A stretch of DNA of 64,000 bases from Anabaena cylindrica PCC 7122. Its GTDB lineage: Bacteria; Cyanobacteriota; Cyanobacteriia; Cyanobacteriales; Nostocaceae. This document shows positions 25,528-34,185 of the stretch, one piece after another. Both the position numbers and the translations under genes were made by a program. The stretch lies in contig NC_019771.1 of the NCBI RefSeq assembly GCF_000317695.1, positions 806,001-870,000 on the forward strand. Direction: 5' to 3'. Every line of letters begins with the position of its first letter. Position 1 is the stretch's first letter. The notes under the pieces were generated by a model that was not told the origin of the DNA, did not search any database, and saw only the letters and a list, made by a program, of their open reading frames with translations.

Positions 25528-26247
25528 ATGTCTAAAAATTCACCCTCAAAACCTTACACAACTAATACAAATCCATCAGATAAATGGCAAGAAAGAATAG
25601 CACAAATAGCATATCGCTTCAATCGACAATATCAAAATCAACCCTTTGAAGTACCAGAAGAAGTACAAGCAATGCCAATATTTCAGGAATGGAAAACTGG
25701 CTTATTAGGCGATAGGATAGTATCACCTTTTTGGGAAATCGCTCAAATTCAAAAAAACCAACACTGCTTAGATATTGGTTGCGGTGTCAGCTTTTTAATC
25801 TATCCTTGGCGAGATTGGCAAGCATTTTTTTATGGGCAGGAAATTAGTAATATAGCCAGAGATACTCTCAATTCCCGTGGTTCACAATTAAACTCCAAAC
25901 TTTTTAAAGGTGTGGAATTAGGAGCATCACATTATCTAAACTACGCTTCAGATCAATTTGATTTAGTCATAGCTACAGGATTTAGTTGTTATTTTCCCTT
26001 AGAATATTGGCAAGCCGTTTTACTAGAAGTCAAACGGGTATTGAAACCAGATGGACATTTTGTATTTGACATCCTAAATTCAGAACAGCCTTTAGCAGAA
26101 GATTGGGCAGTTCTAGAAACTTATTTAGGTGCTGAAGTATTTCTAGAATCTGGGACTGAATGGGAAAAAACCATTAAAACAGCGGGTGGTAAAGTAGTCA
26201 AACGTCAATTAGGAGAATTATTCGAGTTGTACAAAGTTCGGTTTTGA
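25528..26247 (+). CDS. class I SAM-dependent methyltransferase
   Basis: A 239-residue protein. Motif I is the slightly unusual 'CLDIGCGVSFLIYPW' near residues 85-99, followed by 'GQEIS' where the acidic ribose-binding residue sits, 'DLVIATGFSCYFP' at motif IV and 'VKRVLKPDGHFVFDILN' at motif VI. The N-terminal 80 residues are an extra helical segment. The substrate is unknown. It is separated from the ABC ATPase by a repeat and followed convergently by the beta-lactamase gene. Confidence 0.8.
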   Translation: MSKNSPSKPYTTNTNPSDKWQERIAQIAYRFNRQYQNQPFEVPEEVQAMPIFQEWKTGLLGDRIVSPFWEIAQIQKNQHCLDIGCGVSFLIYPWRDWQAFFYGQEISNIARDTLNSRGSQLNSKLFKGVELGASHYLNYASDQFDLVIATGFSCYFPLEYWQAVLLEVKRVLKPDGHFVFDILNSEQPLAEDWAVLETYLGAEVFLESGTEWEKTIKTAGGKVVKRQLGELFELYKVRF

Positions 26248-26267
26248 GAGAAAATTTAGGGAATTAA

Positions 26268-27173
26268 TTATAGCAACCCTATATCCTTCAAGCTGCTGCG
26301 TGTAATCTCGATTCTGGCAGCTAGATCATCTCGTTTATTGATGTCAATATTCGTAGCAAAAAAGTAGACATTTTTGTTTTGTTCCAAATAGCCAACAAAC
26401 CAACCTATTTGTGGTTTATTAGTAATTGACCACCCTGTCTTAGCACGTAGCGTGTAGTCTGGAGTCTGTTCCCGCACCATAATATCTTTAACAACATCCA
26501 TTGTTCGTTTTGTAAAAGGTAAATTACCTGCATACAATCGTTGCAAAAAATTAATTTGGGCCTTGGGTGTAATTTTCAATGGACTTTGCAGCCAGAAACG
26601 ATCAATATCTGCGGCAGTGCCAATTTGACGGTTGCCATAGCCAACTTTATCAATCCATTGCTGCATTCTTTCATATCCAATTCTACGTGCTAGAACTTGG
26701 TAAAACCAGACAGTGGAATTTTTGAAGGCTTGACGTAAATTCGTATCTTGATTCCAACCCTCAAAATCCCGGTGAATTCCATCCCAAGTTAGGACAGCCA
26801 CATCATCAGCAATCACACCCGTTTCTAAAGCCGTCAAGGCGTTGAAAATCTTGAAAGTTGAAGCCGGAGTCATTGCTGTGGCATTGCGCTGAGGATTGTG
26901 TTCGTAGGTGAGATTGTTCTTTGAGTCATAAATTATGATCGATCCTTCAACCCCAAATTTTTGGAAATGCCGTCCTAAATCTGGGACTTTAACACTCACT
27001 TTTGCTGAATGTGCAGATGAGTGAGAAGAGGGTTGAGCCTGGACATATATTGATCCTAAGCTAATAATAATTATGACTGTGAACACAAAACTGAGCGATT
27101 GCGCGGAGCGCAGCACCAGAGATGATCGCCAAATACGAAACAAAATTTTCTCTCCATTTAGATTAAAGTACAA
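26268..27173 (-). CDS. class D (OXA-type) serine beta-lactamase
   Basis: A 301-residue exported enzyme with every class D motif: Ser105-Thr-Phe-Lys108 (the nucleophile and the Lys that is carboxylated), Ser153-Thr-Val155, Tyr179-Gly-Asn181 and Lys245-Thr-Gly247. It would hydrolyse penicillin-type beta-lactams in the periplasm, or act as a penicillin-recognising hydrolase. The signal sequence is odd: the hydrophobic core at 29-45 is preceded by a 28-residue basic N-region, part of which ('SSLVLRSAQSLS') is encoded by short-repeat DNA around 27093-27130. No mobile element or regulator (blaI/blaR) is near, so it looks like an intrinsic chromosomal enzyme. Confidence 0.88.
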   Translation of the reverse strand: MYFNLNGEKILFRIWRSSLVLRSAQSLSFVFTVIIIISLGSIYVQAQPSSHSSAHSAKVSVKVPDLGRHFQKFGVEGSIIIYDSKNNLTYEHNPQRNATAMTPASTFKIFNALTALETGVIADDVAVLTWDGIHRDFEGWNQDTNLRQAFKNSTVWFYQVLARRIGYERMQQWIDKVGYGNRQIGTAADIDRFWLQSPLKITPKAQINFLQRLYAGNLPFTKRTMDVVKDIMVREQTPDYTLRAKTGWSITNKPQIGWFVGYLEQNKNVYFFATNIDINKRDDLAARIEITRSSLKDIGLL

Positions 27174-27255
27174 TCAACAGAAAACCGAATAAATTTTCCG
27201 GTGACAGTGTATTATTTGTAAATATTTTACTAAGAATTTTGCCCAAATAGCCGCA

Positions 27256-27756
27256 ATGACCATCCGCCATGCCACAGAAACAGACTTACCGACAATTGTA
27301 GATATTTATAACGCTGCTGTTCCTAGCCGCATGGCCACAGCCGATTTAGAACCTGTATCTGTGGAAAGTCGCATGGCTTGGTTTAAAGGACGAGTACCCT
27401 CACAACGCCCTCTGTGGATCATTGAGGTAGATGATGCGATCGCTGGATGGCTAAGTTTCCAATCATTTTATGGCAGACCAGCTTACCATTCCACAGCCGA
27501 AATTAGTATTTACATTTCCCCAAACTTTCAAAAACGTGGTTTAGGAAAGCAACTAGTAGAACAAGCAATCAACGAAAGTCCGAATTTAGGTTTAAAAACG
27601 TTAGTTAGCTTTATTTTTGCCCATAATTACCCCAGTTTGAAGCTATTTGAAAAATTTGGCTTTCAACATTGGGGGCATTTGCCCAAAATAGCCGATTTAG
27701 CTGGTGTAGAAAGGGATTTAATTATTATGGGGTTGCGAGTTGGGGAACCAGAATAA
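27256..27756 (+). CDS. GNAT N-acetyltransferase, phosphinothricin-acetyltransferase-like
   Basis: A 166-residue GNAT enzyme. The start 'MTIRHATETDLPTIVDIYN' and the acetyl-CoA site 'ISIYISPNFQKRGLGKQLV' (Q/R-x-x-G-x-G/A, about 88-106) are typical, and 'FGFQHWGHLPKIADLAGVERDLIIMGL' at the end fits the Pat/YncA subgroup, which acetylates phosphinothricin or methionine sulfone analogues. The actual substrate is unknown. It is divergent from the beta-lactamase gene, sharing an 82-base spacer. Confidence 0.85.
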   Translation: MTIRHATETDLPTIVDIYNAAVPSRMATADLEPVSVESRMAWFKGRVPSQRPLWIIEVDDAIAGWLSFQSFYGRPAYHSTAEISIYISPNFQKRGLGKQLVEQAINESPNLGLKTLVSFIFAHNYPSLKLFEKFGFQHWGHLPKIADLAGVERDLIIMGLRVGEPE

Positions 27757-28080
27757 AGAATACCTTAACTAGCCATCACCAACTGCGTACACGAAATCGT
27801 ATAACAATATTTTTAAGTCCTGAGTCCTGAGATTGACCAAATAATTACTAATTCGTAATACCGCTACGCGGACGCAAGCTACGTAATTCGTAATTAAAGA
27901 GGGTACAAGCCCCCACTAAATCCAAGATTTAGTGGTCTACAATCAGTGATAGGTTCAAGCCTCCACTGATTGCAATTACAAATTACGTTCGCATAGCCTG
28001 CCGGAGGCATTATTATCAATTACGAATTATTGTAACTAGCCACCACTCAACACTCAGCACCGAAGCCGCAAACAGAATTT
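27757..28080. other. 324-base spacer of short repeats and two hairpins
   Basis: No gene. It contains 'CTACGCGGACGCAAGCTACG'-like and 'GCATAGCCTGCCGGAGGCAT'-like repeats, A/T-rich 'AATTCGTAATT' repeats in both orientations, and the paired hairpins at 27913-27971. Confidence 0.6.
27905..27975. mobile_element. paired hairpins resembling IS200/IS605-type ends
   Basis: A perfect 10-bp hairpin CCACTAAATC-CAA-GATTTAGTGG (27913-27935) is preceded by ACAAGCCC. A second, AATCAGTG...CACTGATT (27941-27971), has TTCAAGCCTC in its loop. Subterminal imperfect hairpins next to CAAGCC-type strings are a feature of IS200/IS605 and REP-like elements. No TnpA is present, so this would be a tiny non-autonomous relic. 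Weak call. Confidence 0.35.
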
Positions 28081-28515
28081 TTATCGAGCAGTTAAAGTAT
28101 CAAAGTTGTATTCAGTACCAACTTTTAGCTGATTAGCATTGTACTTAGGAGACATCAACAAAGAAGTGTCGTAAGGATTCGGTAAATCAGGGGTACGAAG
28201 ATATGGATCATTCATACTTTGTTGGGTGAGAACATCACGATAAAGAGTATTAACCAACGCAGCATCTTTCGCTATTTCATTATCAGGGAAAGTTGTTCCA
28301 AACTTACCTCCCGGCCCCAGCAAGGAATCTACCTGACGCTTTAAACTGCCATTATCGTAAAAGTTAGGATCATGGCGAAAATAAGCTCTCTCGAAACTAT
28401 CACTCGTTGTTTCATAACTATCTGCTTGCATCTGAGCAACTGCAACTACAGGAAAAGCAGTACTAGTAGTCAGGAGTACTAATAATCCACCAAAGCCTTG
28501 CCATTTTATACCCAT
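28081..28515 (-). CDS. exported protein of unknown function, 144 residues
   Basis: It has a clear signal peptide: 'MGIKWQGFGGLLVLLTTSTAFPVVAVA' with cleavage likely after AVA at residue 27. The mature part is about 117 residues, polar and low in Cys, with 'YFRHDPNFYDNGSLKRQVDSL' and 'DPYLRTPDLPNPYDTS'. I do not know the family by name; the pattern looks like a small conserved cyanobacterial periplasmic protein. It is divergent from pyrE, with about 100 bases between. Confidence 0.7.
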   Translation of the reverse strand: MGIKWQGFGGLLVLLTTSTAFPVVAVAQMQADSYETTSDSFERAYFRHDPNFYDNGSLKRQVDSLLGPGGKFGTTFPDNEIAKDAALVNTLYRDVLTQQSMNDPYLRTPDLPNPYDTSLLMSPKYNANQLKVGTEYNFDTLTAR

Positions 28516-28616
28516 ATTTACTACTCCTCAATTTTTGGTCGAATCTTAATTTATGCTTAGTCTCAGAACTCTCATGAGTTTAACCTTTGGTGTAGCACAA
28601 CTTTTAACTGTTTGTA

Positions 28617-29252
28617 ATGTCTAATTCTACTGAAACATCTAACCAATCGGATATTTGGGCAACTACTACTGATTTAACAACCCTACGTCAGAAGTTACTA
28701 GATTTATTTTGCCAACTTGCTTATCAAGAAGGTGATTTTGTTCTTTCTTCTGGACAGCAGAGTTCTTACTATATTAACGGTAAACAAGTAACACTCCACC
28801 CTCAAGGTGCTTTGGCAGTAGGCAGACTTTTGTTACAACTCTTACCGAAAGATACACAAGCAGTAGCAGGTTTAACCTTGGGGGCTGACCCCATAGTTTC
28901 AGCGGTGAGTGTAGTTTCCGTCTATGAAAATCGACCCATACCAGCTTTGATTATTCGCAAAGAAGCTAAAGGTCATGGAACAATGGCTTATATAGAAGGA
29001 CCTAGTTTGCCACAAGGTGCAAAAGTAGTGGTTTTAGAAGACGTTGTTACTACTGGGCAATCTGCACTGAAAGCTGTAGAACGATTACAAGCAGCAGGTT
29101 ATACAGTCAATAGAGTAATTTCTTTGATAGACCGATTACAAGGGGGAGCGGAGTTATATCAGTCTAATGGGTTGCAATTTGATGTCCTGTTTTCAATTCG
29201 GGATTTACAAGAACGTTACCAGCAGATACTCACGAAAGTTTCAAATCATTAG
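28617..29252 (+). CDS. pyrE: orotate phosphoribosyltransferase
   Basis: A 211-residue type I PRTase. The PRPP-binding motif is 'VVVLEDVVTTGQSALKAV' at about residues 139-156, with the flexible-loop region 'IRKEAKGHGTMAYIEGP' and the N-terminal 'FVLSSGQQSSYYINGKQVTLHPQG', which is diagnostic for PyrE. It joins orotate to PRPP to give OMP in pyrimidine synthesis. The first 20 residues are a short polar extension. It is followed by a strong hairpin at 29271. Confidence 0.93.
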   Translation: MSNSTETSNQSDIWATTTDLTTLRQKLLDLFCQLAYQEGDFVLSSGQQSSYYINGKQVTLHPQGALAVGRLLLQLLPKDTQAVAGLTLGADPIVSAVSVVSVYENRPIPALIIRKEAKGHGTMAYIEGPSLPQGAKVVVLEDVVTTGQSALKAVERLQAAGYTVNRVISLIDRLQGGAELYQSNGLQFDVLFSIRDLQERYQQILTKVSNH

Positions 29253-29270
29253 TAATCGGCAAATACCTTA

Positions 29271-29292
29271 GAGACGTTCCAGGGAACGTCTC
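29271..29292 (+). terminator. 10-bp perfect hairpin after pyrE
   Basis: GAGACGTTCC-AG-GGAACGTCTC lies 19 bases after the pyrE stop. The stem is strong, but no T-run follows, so it may be a terminator of the non-canonical cyanobacterial kind or a REP-like repeat. Confidence 0.45.
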
Positions 29293-29524
29293 CACAGTCA
29301 GGAATAAAGCGCGGTTTAATAGTGTCTTTTTGGTAAGTATGCAACTTTTAAGTGCGTACTTTTCATCTTATAGGGGAACATATTAAACTGTATAGTACTC
29401 CTAAATACAGCAGATTGCAGATCAATAAGGTACAAAATCAAAATTTAACCCTAAACACCAAGCCATTTTTACTCCTGACTCCTGAATTCTGCTGTAATTT
29501 ATGAACTTAGTAGGACTTAATATA

Positions 29525-30241
29525 ATGTCTCAAAATACGATTAACTACATAATTCATGACGGAAATCTACGCGGTCGTAGTCAAATTGACTGGCTCGATA
29601 GCTATCATACATTTTCCTTCAGTCACTTTCATGATCCCAAACGCATGGGATTTCGTTCTTTAAGAGTGATTAATGATGACCGCATTGCTGCTGGGGCTGG
29701 ATTTCCTACTCACGGACATCGAGATATGGAAATCCTCACCTATGTTGTATCAGGTGCAGTTGAACATAAAGATAGTTTGGGTACAGGTTCAGTAATTCGT
29801 CCCGGTGACGCACAGATTATGAGTGCGGGTACTGGTATCATGCACAGCGAATTTAATCACTCCAAAACTGAAGAGTTACATTTATTGCAAATCTGGATGT
29901 TACCAGACACATCAGGATTATCACCAAGGTATGAGCAAAAGGCTTTTTCTGCGGCAGAAAAGCGAGGAAAACTGAGATTAATCGCAGCTAAAGATGGACG
30001 TGATGATGCTGTGACTATTCACCAAGATATTGATTTATACGCATCTATTTTAGAAAAGGGTGATGTTGTCAATTATCATGTCCAACCTCATCGTTATGCC
30101 TGGCTACAAATAGCGGCAGGTGAAGCAACTTTCAATGGTCAAGAACTAAGAGCCGGTGACGGAGTACAAATTACTGGAGAACAAAAACTAGAAATTAGTA
30201 CAAATCTCAGTGCGGAAATCTTGCTTTTTGACTTAGCTTAG
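29525..30241 (+). CDS. pirin-family protein (YhhW-like)
   Basis: A 238-residue bicupin. The N-terminal cupin holds the metal-binding pattern 'FPTHGHRDMEILTYVVSG' (His-x-His, then Glu) with 'MHSEFNH' giving the last His; the C-terminal cupin lacks ligands, as is usual in the family. E. coli YhhW has quercetin 2,3-dioxygenase activity in vitro; the physiological role is unclear. I chose ATG 29525, preceded by TAGGAC at a good distance, over ATG 29501. The gene ends 150 bases before a bidirectional terminator. Confidence 0.88.
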   Translation: MSQNTINYIIHDGNLRGRSQIDWLDSYHTFSFSHFHDPKRMGFRSLRVINDDRIAAGAGFPTHGHRDMEILTYVVSGAVEHKDSLGTGSVIRPGDAQIMSAGTGIMHSEFNHSKTEELHLLQIWMLPDTSGLSPRYEQKAFSAAEKRGKLRLIAAKDGRDDAVTIHQDIDLYASILEKGDVVNYHVQPHRYAWLQIAAGEATFNGQELRAGDGVQITGEQKLEISTNLSAEILLFDLA

Positions 30242-30393
30242 AGAACTCCACAAAAAAGATGATCCAATCTTGTGGGATGGGCATCTTGCCCGTCCTTCTA
30301 TTTTTAGCAGGCTTTTCGGCCTGCACCACAAGAAATTTTGGGATATGTTTTGATTTGGAAGTCTCTTAAACAAAAATTCAACCTAAAGCTTAA

Positions 30394-30425
30394 AGCCTAA
30401 TATTTGGCAAATATTGGGCTTTTTC
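30394..30425. terminator. bidirectional terminator between pirin and anti-sigma genes
   Basis: AGCCTAATATTTG pairs with CAAATATTGGGCT (one G-T pair), followed by TTTTTC on the plus strand; A residues precede the stem for the other strand. It lies between convergent genes. A second GCAGGC/GCCTGC hairpin is at about 30309-30327. Confidence 0.7.
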
Positions 30426-30478
30426 TGCTTAATCTTCTTTAATCACTATCGAAATAAATCGACTGGAAGTCTCTGAAG

Positions 30479-30922
30479 CTAATGTTGCCCTTCCAGACAA
30501 TATTTGACAATCAGTAGACAATTCCTGTTATCAGCATCACGTTCATAAACAACGTGATCTGCCAAGCGTCGGAGGAGAAACCATCCATACCCACCTACTT
30601 GTAGAGTACCCGGCTCTGGCTCAATAATCGCATCAGGATTAAATGGTTTTCCATAATCCCAAATTCTCATTTCTAGTCGGTCAATCCATAGACTCACTTC
30701 GATATCTATCGTTATATCTGGTGGTAAAGAACGATGAGCGTGGCGAACTGCGTTGGTAAAGCCTTCTGCTAATGCTAAATTGAGGCGATAGAGTTGGCTT
30801 TCTGACCAGCCGTATTGAGTTAAATATTGCAGACAGAATTTTTCAAACCATTGTTGCACCTGGTTTAGGAGCTTCAGATCGCTCTTTACCGTCAGATGGT
30901 CTTGCTGCACTATGGTAAGCAT
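30479..30922 (-). CDS. anti-sigma factor / serine-protein kinase (RsbW-SpoIIAB type)
   Basis: A 147-residue GHKL ATPase of the HATPase_c_2 type: 'LNLALAEGFTNAVRHAHR' is the N box, 'RIWDYGKPFNPD' the G1 box and 'GYGWFLLRRLAD' the G2 box. Such proteins bind sigma factors or phosphorylate anti-anti-sigma (STAS) proteins. I chose ATG 30922 ('MLTIVQQDHLTVKSDL'); an ATG at 31006 would add 28 residues that do not look like the domain. No STAS or PP2C gene is adjacent. The sigma target is unknown. Confidence 0.83.
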   Translation of the reverse strand: MLTIVQQDHLTVKSDLKLLNQVQQWFEKFCLQYLTQYGWSESQLYRLNLALAEGFTNAVRHAHRSLPPDITIDIEVSLWIDRLEMRIWDYGKPFNPDAIIEPEPGTLQVGGYGWFLLRRLADHVVYERDADNRNCLLIVKYCLEGQH

Positions 30923-31024
30923 TGACCGTGACTTGAATATTAAGTAAATAAAAAATGCTAGTTTTGTTGGTTTGAGATTTAGCAATAGCTTTGATCTTAT
31001 ATCCAAAACTTAGACTTTGAAAAT

Positions 31025-31150
31025 CAATGCCTGTGCTTTTTAAAAAGCATATTAGCCGGGAATATGAGTAACTAATGGACTATGTAAGCTTTGTGGCTAA
31101 GTTGTTAGGCTCATAACTAGGTATATGCTCTTTAAAATCACAGGCATTAT
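31025..31150. repeat. long imperfect inverted repeat downstream of petD
   Basis: AATGCCTGTG...TTTTTAAA..AGCATAT at 31026-31054 is repeated in inverse at 31122-31149. Weaker pairing extends inwards to 'ATGAGTAAC'/'GTTAGGCTCAT', so the arms are nearly 50 bases. The left arm has an inner palindrome TGCTTTTTAAAAAGCA. It may be a non-autonomous element or a large 3' hairpin for the petBD transcript. Confidence 0.5.
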
Positions 31151-31172
31151 AGTACTTTGTGGAACAAATCAG

Positions 31173-31655
31173 TTAGAACAGTCCCAAAGTCAGAGATTTA
31201 TCTAATGGCAATGCAGCACCAATACCTAACCAGATAGTTACAAAAGTACCAAACAAAAATACTGTTGTTGCTACTGGACGACGGAAGGGGTTTTGGAACT
31301 TATTCACGTTCTCAATGAAGGGAACGAGAATCAGACCCAAGGGTACGGCTGCCATTGCCAATACTCCTAACAGTTTGTTAGGAAGGGAGCGTAAAATCTG
31401 GAAAACGGGATATAGATACCACTCTGGCAAAATTTCCAAGGGGGTAGCAAAGGGATTCGCTGGTTCACCAGTCATGGCGGGATCTAGGACTGCTAGAGCG
31501 ACAATACAAGCGAATGAACCCATAATCACGATTGGGAACACGTAAAGCAAATCATTAGGCCAAGCGGGTTCACCATAATAGTTGTGACCCATGCCTTTGG
31601 CAAGTTTGGCTCTTAACTGAGGATCACTGAGATCCGGTTTTTTTTGCGTTGACAT
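31173..31655 (-). CDS. petD: cytochrome b6f complex subunit IV
   Basis: A 160-residue protein, the exact family length. 'MSTQKKPDLSDPQLRAKLAKGMGHNYYGEPAWPNDL' is the conserved stromal N-terminus (key parts KGMGHNYYGEPAWPND), and three transmembrane helices follow. The Qo-site 'PEWYLYPVFQILR' motif (PEWY) is present at about 77-89. It is part of the b6f complex in the thylakoid, which moves electrons from plastoquinol to plastocyanin or cytochrome c6. It lies downstream of petB in the same direction with 275 bases between, a longer spacer than usual. Confidence 0.98.
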   Translation of the reverse strand: MSTQKKPDLSDPQLRAKLAKGMGHNYYGEPAWPNDLLYVFPIVIMGSFACIVALAVLDPAMTGEPANPFATPLEILPEWYLYPVFQILRSLPNKLLGVLAMAAVPLGLILVPFIENVNKFQNPFRRPVATTVFLFGTFVTIWLGIGAALPLDKSLTLGLF

Positions 31656-31930
31656 TTTGAAATTTGCTCTCCTGCTTAAATTAAGTTAAAGCATTTGTGA
31701 AAGCCATCAGCTATTTAGGTAAGCCGCACGTTTGTGCGTCTGGTTGAAAGCCACAAATTTAGTATGACACTAAGTTCTGTCTTGCTAGTTGAAATAAGTT
31801 TTTGTAGCTTTCAATGCTTACAGCTTCAGAGCATAGTGTTTGTTTTTCACTTAAATGTTATTTGCCCTAAGTTTAAAACAAACGACTCTGATCTGGAAAC
31901 TGTTTTTACCTATTTAGTGATAATTTTCAG

Positions 31931-32578
31931 TTACAAAGGCCCAGAAATACCTTGTTTGCGGATCATCAAGAAGTGGAACAGCATGAATACTGCAATCAAC
32001 CAAGGTAGAACAAAGGTGTGGGCGCTATAGTAGCGGGTTAGGGTCGCTTGACCGACGCTAGAACCACCACGTAGTAGGTCAGAAATTAGAACCCCAACTA
32101 CGGGAATTGCTTCGGGTACACCACTAACGATTTTTACAGCCCAGTAACCAACTTGATCCCAAGGTAGGGAGTAACCAGTCACACCGAAGGAAACTGTGAT
32201 GACAGCGAGGATGACACCACTTACCCAAGTTAGTTCGCGGGGTTTTTTGAAACCACCGGTTAGATAAACTCGGAAGACGTGCAGAATCATCATTAGTACC
32301 ATCATGCTGGCTGACCAGCGGTGAATGGAGCGAATTAGCCAGCCGAAGTTGACTTCATTCATGATGTACTGAACGGAGGAATAAGCTTCAGCTACTGTGG
32401 GCTTGTAGTAGAATGTCATCGCAAATCCAGTAGCAAACTGGATGAGGAAGCAAACGAGGGTGATTCCACCTAGACAGTAAAAAATGTTGACGTGGGGAGG
32501 GACGTACTTACTGGTTACATCTTCAGCGAGCGCTTCAAGGTCTAAGCGTTCCTCAAACCAGTCATAAACGTTGGCCAT
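31931..32578 (-). CDS. petB: cytochrome b6
   Basis: A 215-residue protein with the four transmembrane helices of cytochrome b6 and paired haem ligands: His in 'RSIHRWSASMMV' and 'LHVFRVYLTGG' and in 'YYSAHTFVLPW' and 'LFHFLMIRKQG'. The conserved N-terminus 'MANVYDWFEERLDLEALAED' and the Cys ('IFYCLGG') for covalent haem c(i) are present. It works with PetD in thylakoid electron transfer. It is divergent from ctpA, an arrangement known in other cyanobacteria. Confidence 0.98.
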   Translation of the reverse strand: MANVYDWFEERLDLEALAEDVTSKYVPPHVNIFYCLGGITLVCFLIQFATGFAMTFYYKPTVAEAYSSVQYIMNEVNFGWLIRSIHRWSASMMVLMMILHVFRVYLTGGFKKPRELTWVSGVILAVITVSFGVTGYSLPWDQVGYWAVKIVSGVPEAIPVVGVLISDLLRGGSSVGQATLTRYYSAHTFVLPWLIAVFMLFHFLMIRKQGISGPL

Positions 32579-32921
32579 ACAATCTTAAGTTCCTAAAAAT
32601 TGGTTGCGGTTGATAAATCTCCCAATAGCAATTTTGGGATTTTCACAAAGAGTAGCTTTCTTGCAGAATCGTTAAGATTTTCAGAAACTTAACACTCTGT
32701 AAATATCGAATATATTGCGATCTCTTTGCAAGCCAACGCTGAAAATGTTGGTTCCAAAGTAGATTTTATCGTTTTTGAGGAGGGATATGCACAGCAGCTG
32801 TTGATGACAACTTGATGAGAGCAATGCACCTCTTCTATAAAAAAAGTAACATAGTCGAGAGATAGATTTCATCAAAAACGTGGCAACTGGACAGTTAGAG
32901 CTAATTTGGGTTGAGGTGAAC
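32579..32921. other. 343-base divergent promoter region of petB and ctpA
   Basis: No gene is supported; minus-strand frames here are poor. It should carry both promoters. The ctpA ribosome-binding site GAGGTGA lies just upstream of ATG 32922. I could not pick convincing -35/-10 pairs by eye. Confidence 0.5.
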
Positions 32922-34157
32922 ATGAATAAAAAGGTTTTTAGGTGGGGATTTTCCTTGCTATTGGGTTTTTGCTTGATTTTTGGGGCATTCATCTCACCTG
33001 CGATCGCTTTGACTCAGGAGCAAAAGCTGGTTTCTGAGGTTTGGCGAATTGTTAATCGCTCTTATCTGGATGAGACGTTTAATCATCAAAACTGGTCGGA
33101 TGTGCGGCAACAGGCTCTAAAGAAGCCGCTGCTAAATGACCAGGCAGCATACACGGCAATTCAGAAGATGCTGAAAAGCCTTGATGATCCTTTTACTAGG
33201 TTTCTAGACCCGGAGCAGTACCGCAGTTTGCAAGTTAATACTTCTGGTGAACTGACGGGTGTGGGTTTACAAATTGCCCTCAATCCCCAAACGGGTATTT
33301 TGGAGGTAATTACACCTATTGAGGGTTCGCCGGCAGAGAAGGCAGGTTTAAGACCACGCGATCGCATTTTGAAGATTGAAGGATTATCTACAGAAAATCT
33401 GACTCTTGATGAAGCTGCGTCCCGAATGCGCGGTCCTATCGGCAGTGTAGTATCACTTTTGATTGGCCGAGAGGGAGAAACAGACCAGGAAATTATCTTG
33501 ATGCGCGATCGCATTGAACTTAATCCTGTTGTAGCTGATTTGCGTTTATCCCCCCAAGGAAAACCCATTGGCTACCTGCGTCTCACTCAATTTAATGCTA
33601 ATGCAGCTATGGAGTTAGCACACGCTATTTCTAGTTTAGAAAAAAAAGGCGCGGTTGCCTATATCCTCGATTTGCGAAATAATCCAGGGGGTTTATTACA
33701 AGCGGGCATTGAAGTTGCTCGTCAGTGGTTAGATTCCGGCACAATTGTCTACACGGTCAATCGTCAAGGTATTCAGGGCAATTTTGAAGCCTCTGGACAA
33801 GCTTTAACACCAGACCCATTAGTAATATTGGTGAATCAAGGGACTGCTAGTGCTAGTGAGATTCTGGCCGGTGCGCTGCAAGATAACGGTCGCGCCCAGT
33901 TAGTAGGTGAAACTACTTTTGGTAAAGGTCTAATTCAATCGTTATTTGAATTATCCGATGGTTCTGGATTGGCAGTGACAATTGCTAAATATGAAACTCC
34001 CAACCATCGAGACATTAACAAACTAGGTATTAAGCCAGACACGGTAATTACCCAAACACCAATTACCCGTGACCAAATTGCCACAGAAGCAGATAGCCAA
34101 TATCAAGCCGCTGTGGAATTGTTGACCAAAAATTTGGTAGTAGCTGGTTCGCAGTGA
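32922..34157 (+). CDS. ctpA: carboxyl-terminal processing protease CtpA (D1 processing)
   Basis: A 411-residue exported protease. The signal peptide 'FRWGFSLLLGFCLIFGAFISPAIA' ends at AIA before 'LTQEQK'. A PDZ domain follows at about 100-180 ('GVGLQIALNPQTGILEVI'), then the S41 protease core with catalytic Ser in 'NQGTASASEILAGALQDN' and Lys in 'GETTFGKGLIQ'. CtpA removes the C-terminal extension of photosystem II protein D1 in the thylakoid lumen, needed for assembly of the oxygen-evolving centre. ATG 32922 has a good GAGGTGA ahead of it; the GTG at 32880 is not needed. Confidence 0.95.
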   Translation: MNKKVFRWGFSLLLGFCLIFGAFISPAIALTQEQKLVSEVWRIVNRSYLDETFNHQNWSDVRQQALKKPLLNDQAAYTAIQKMLKSLDDPFTRFLDPEQYRSLQVNTSGELTGVGLQIALNPQTGILEVITPIEGSPAEKAGLRPRDRILKIEGLSTENLTLDEAASRMRGPIGSVVSLLIGREGETDQEIILMRDRIELNPVVADLRLSPQGKPIGYLRLTQFNANAAMELAHAISSLEKKGAVAYILDLRNNPGGLLQAGIEVARQWLDSGTIVYTVNRQGIQGNFEASGQALTPDPLVILVNQGTASASEILAGALQDNGRAQLVGETTFGKGLIQSLFELSDGSGLAVTIAKYETPNHRDINKLGIKPDTVITQTPITRDQIATEADSQYQAAVELLTKNLVVAGSQ

Positions 34158-34185
34158 TGGAGTAATGGAGTGATGGGGAGAGTAT

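Noticed and set aside
31734..32030. 98-codon plus-strand frame across the petB-petD spacer
   Set aside because: It overlaps the end of petB on the other strand and has no recognisable protein pattern.
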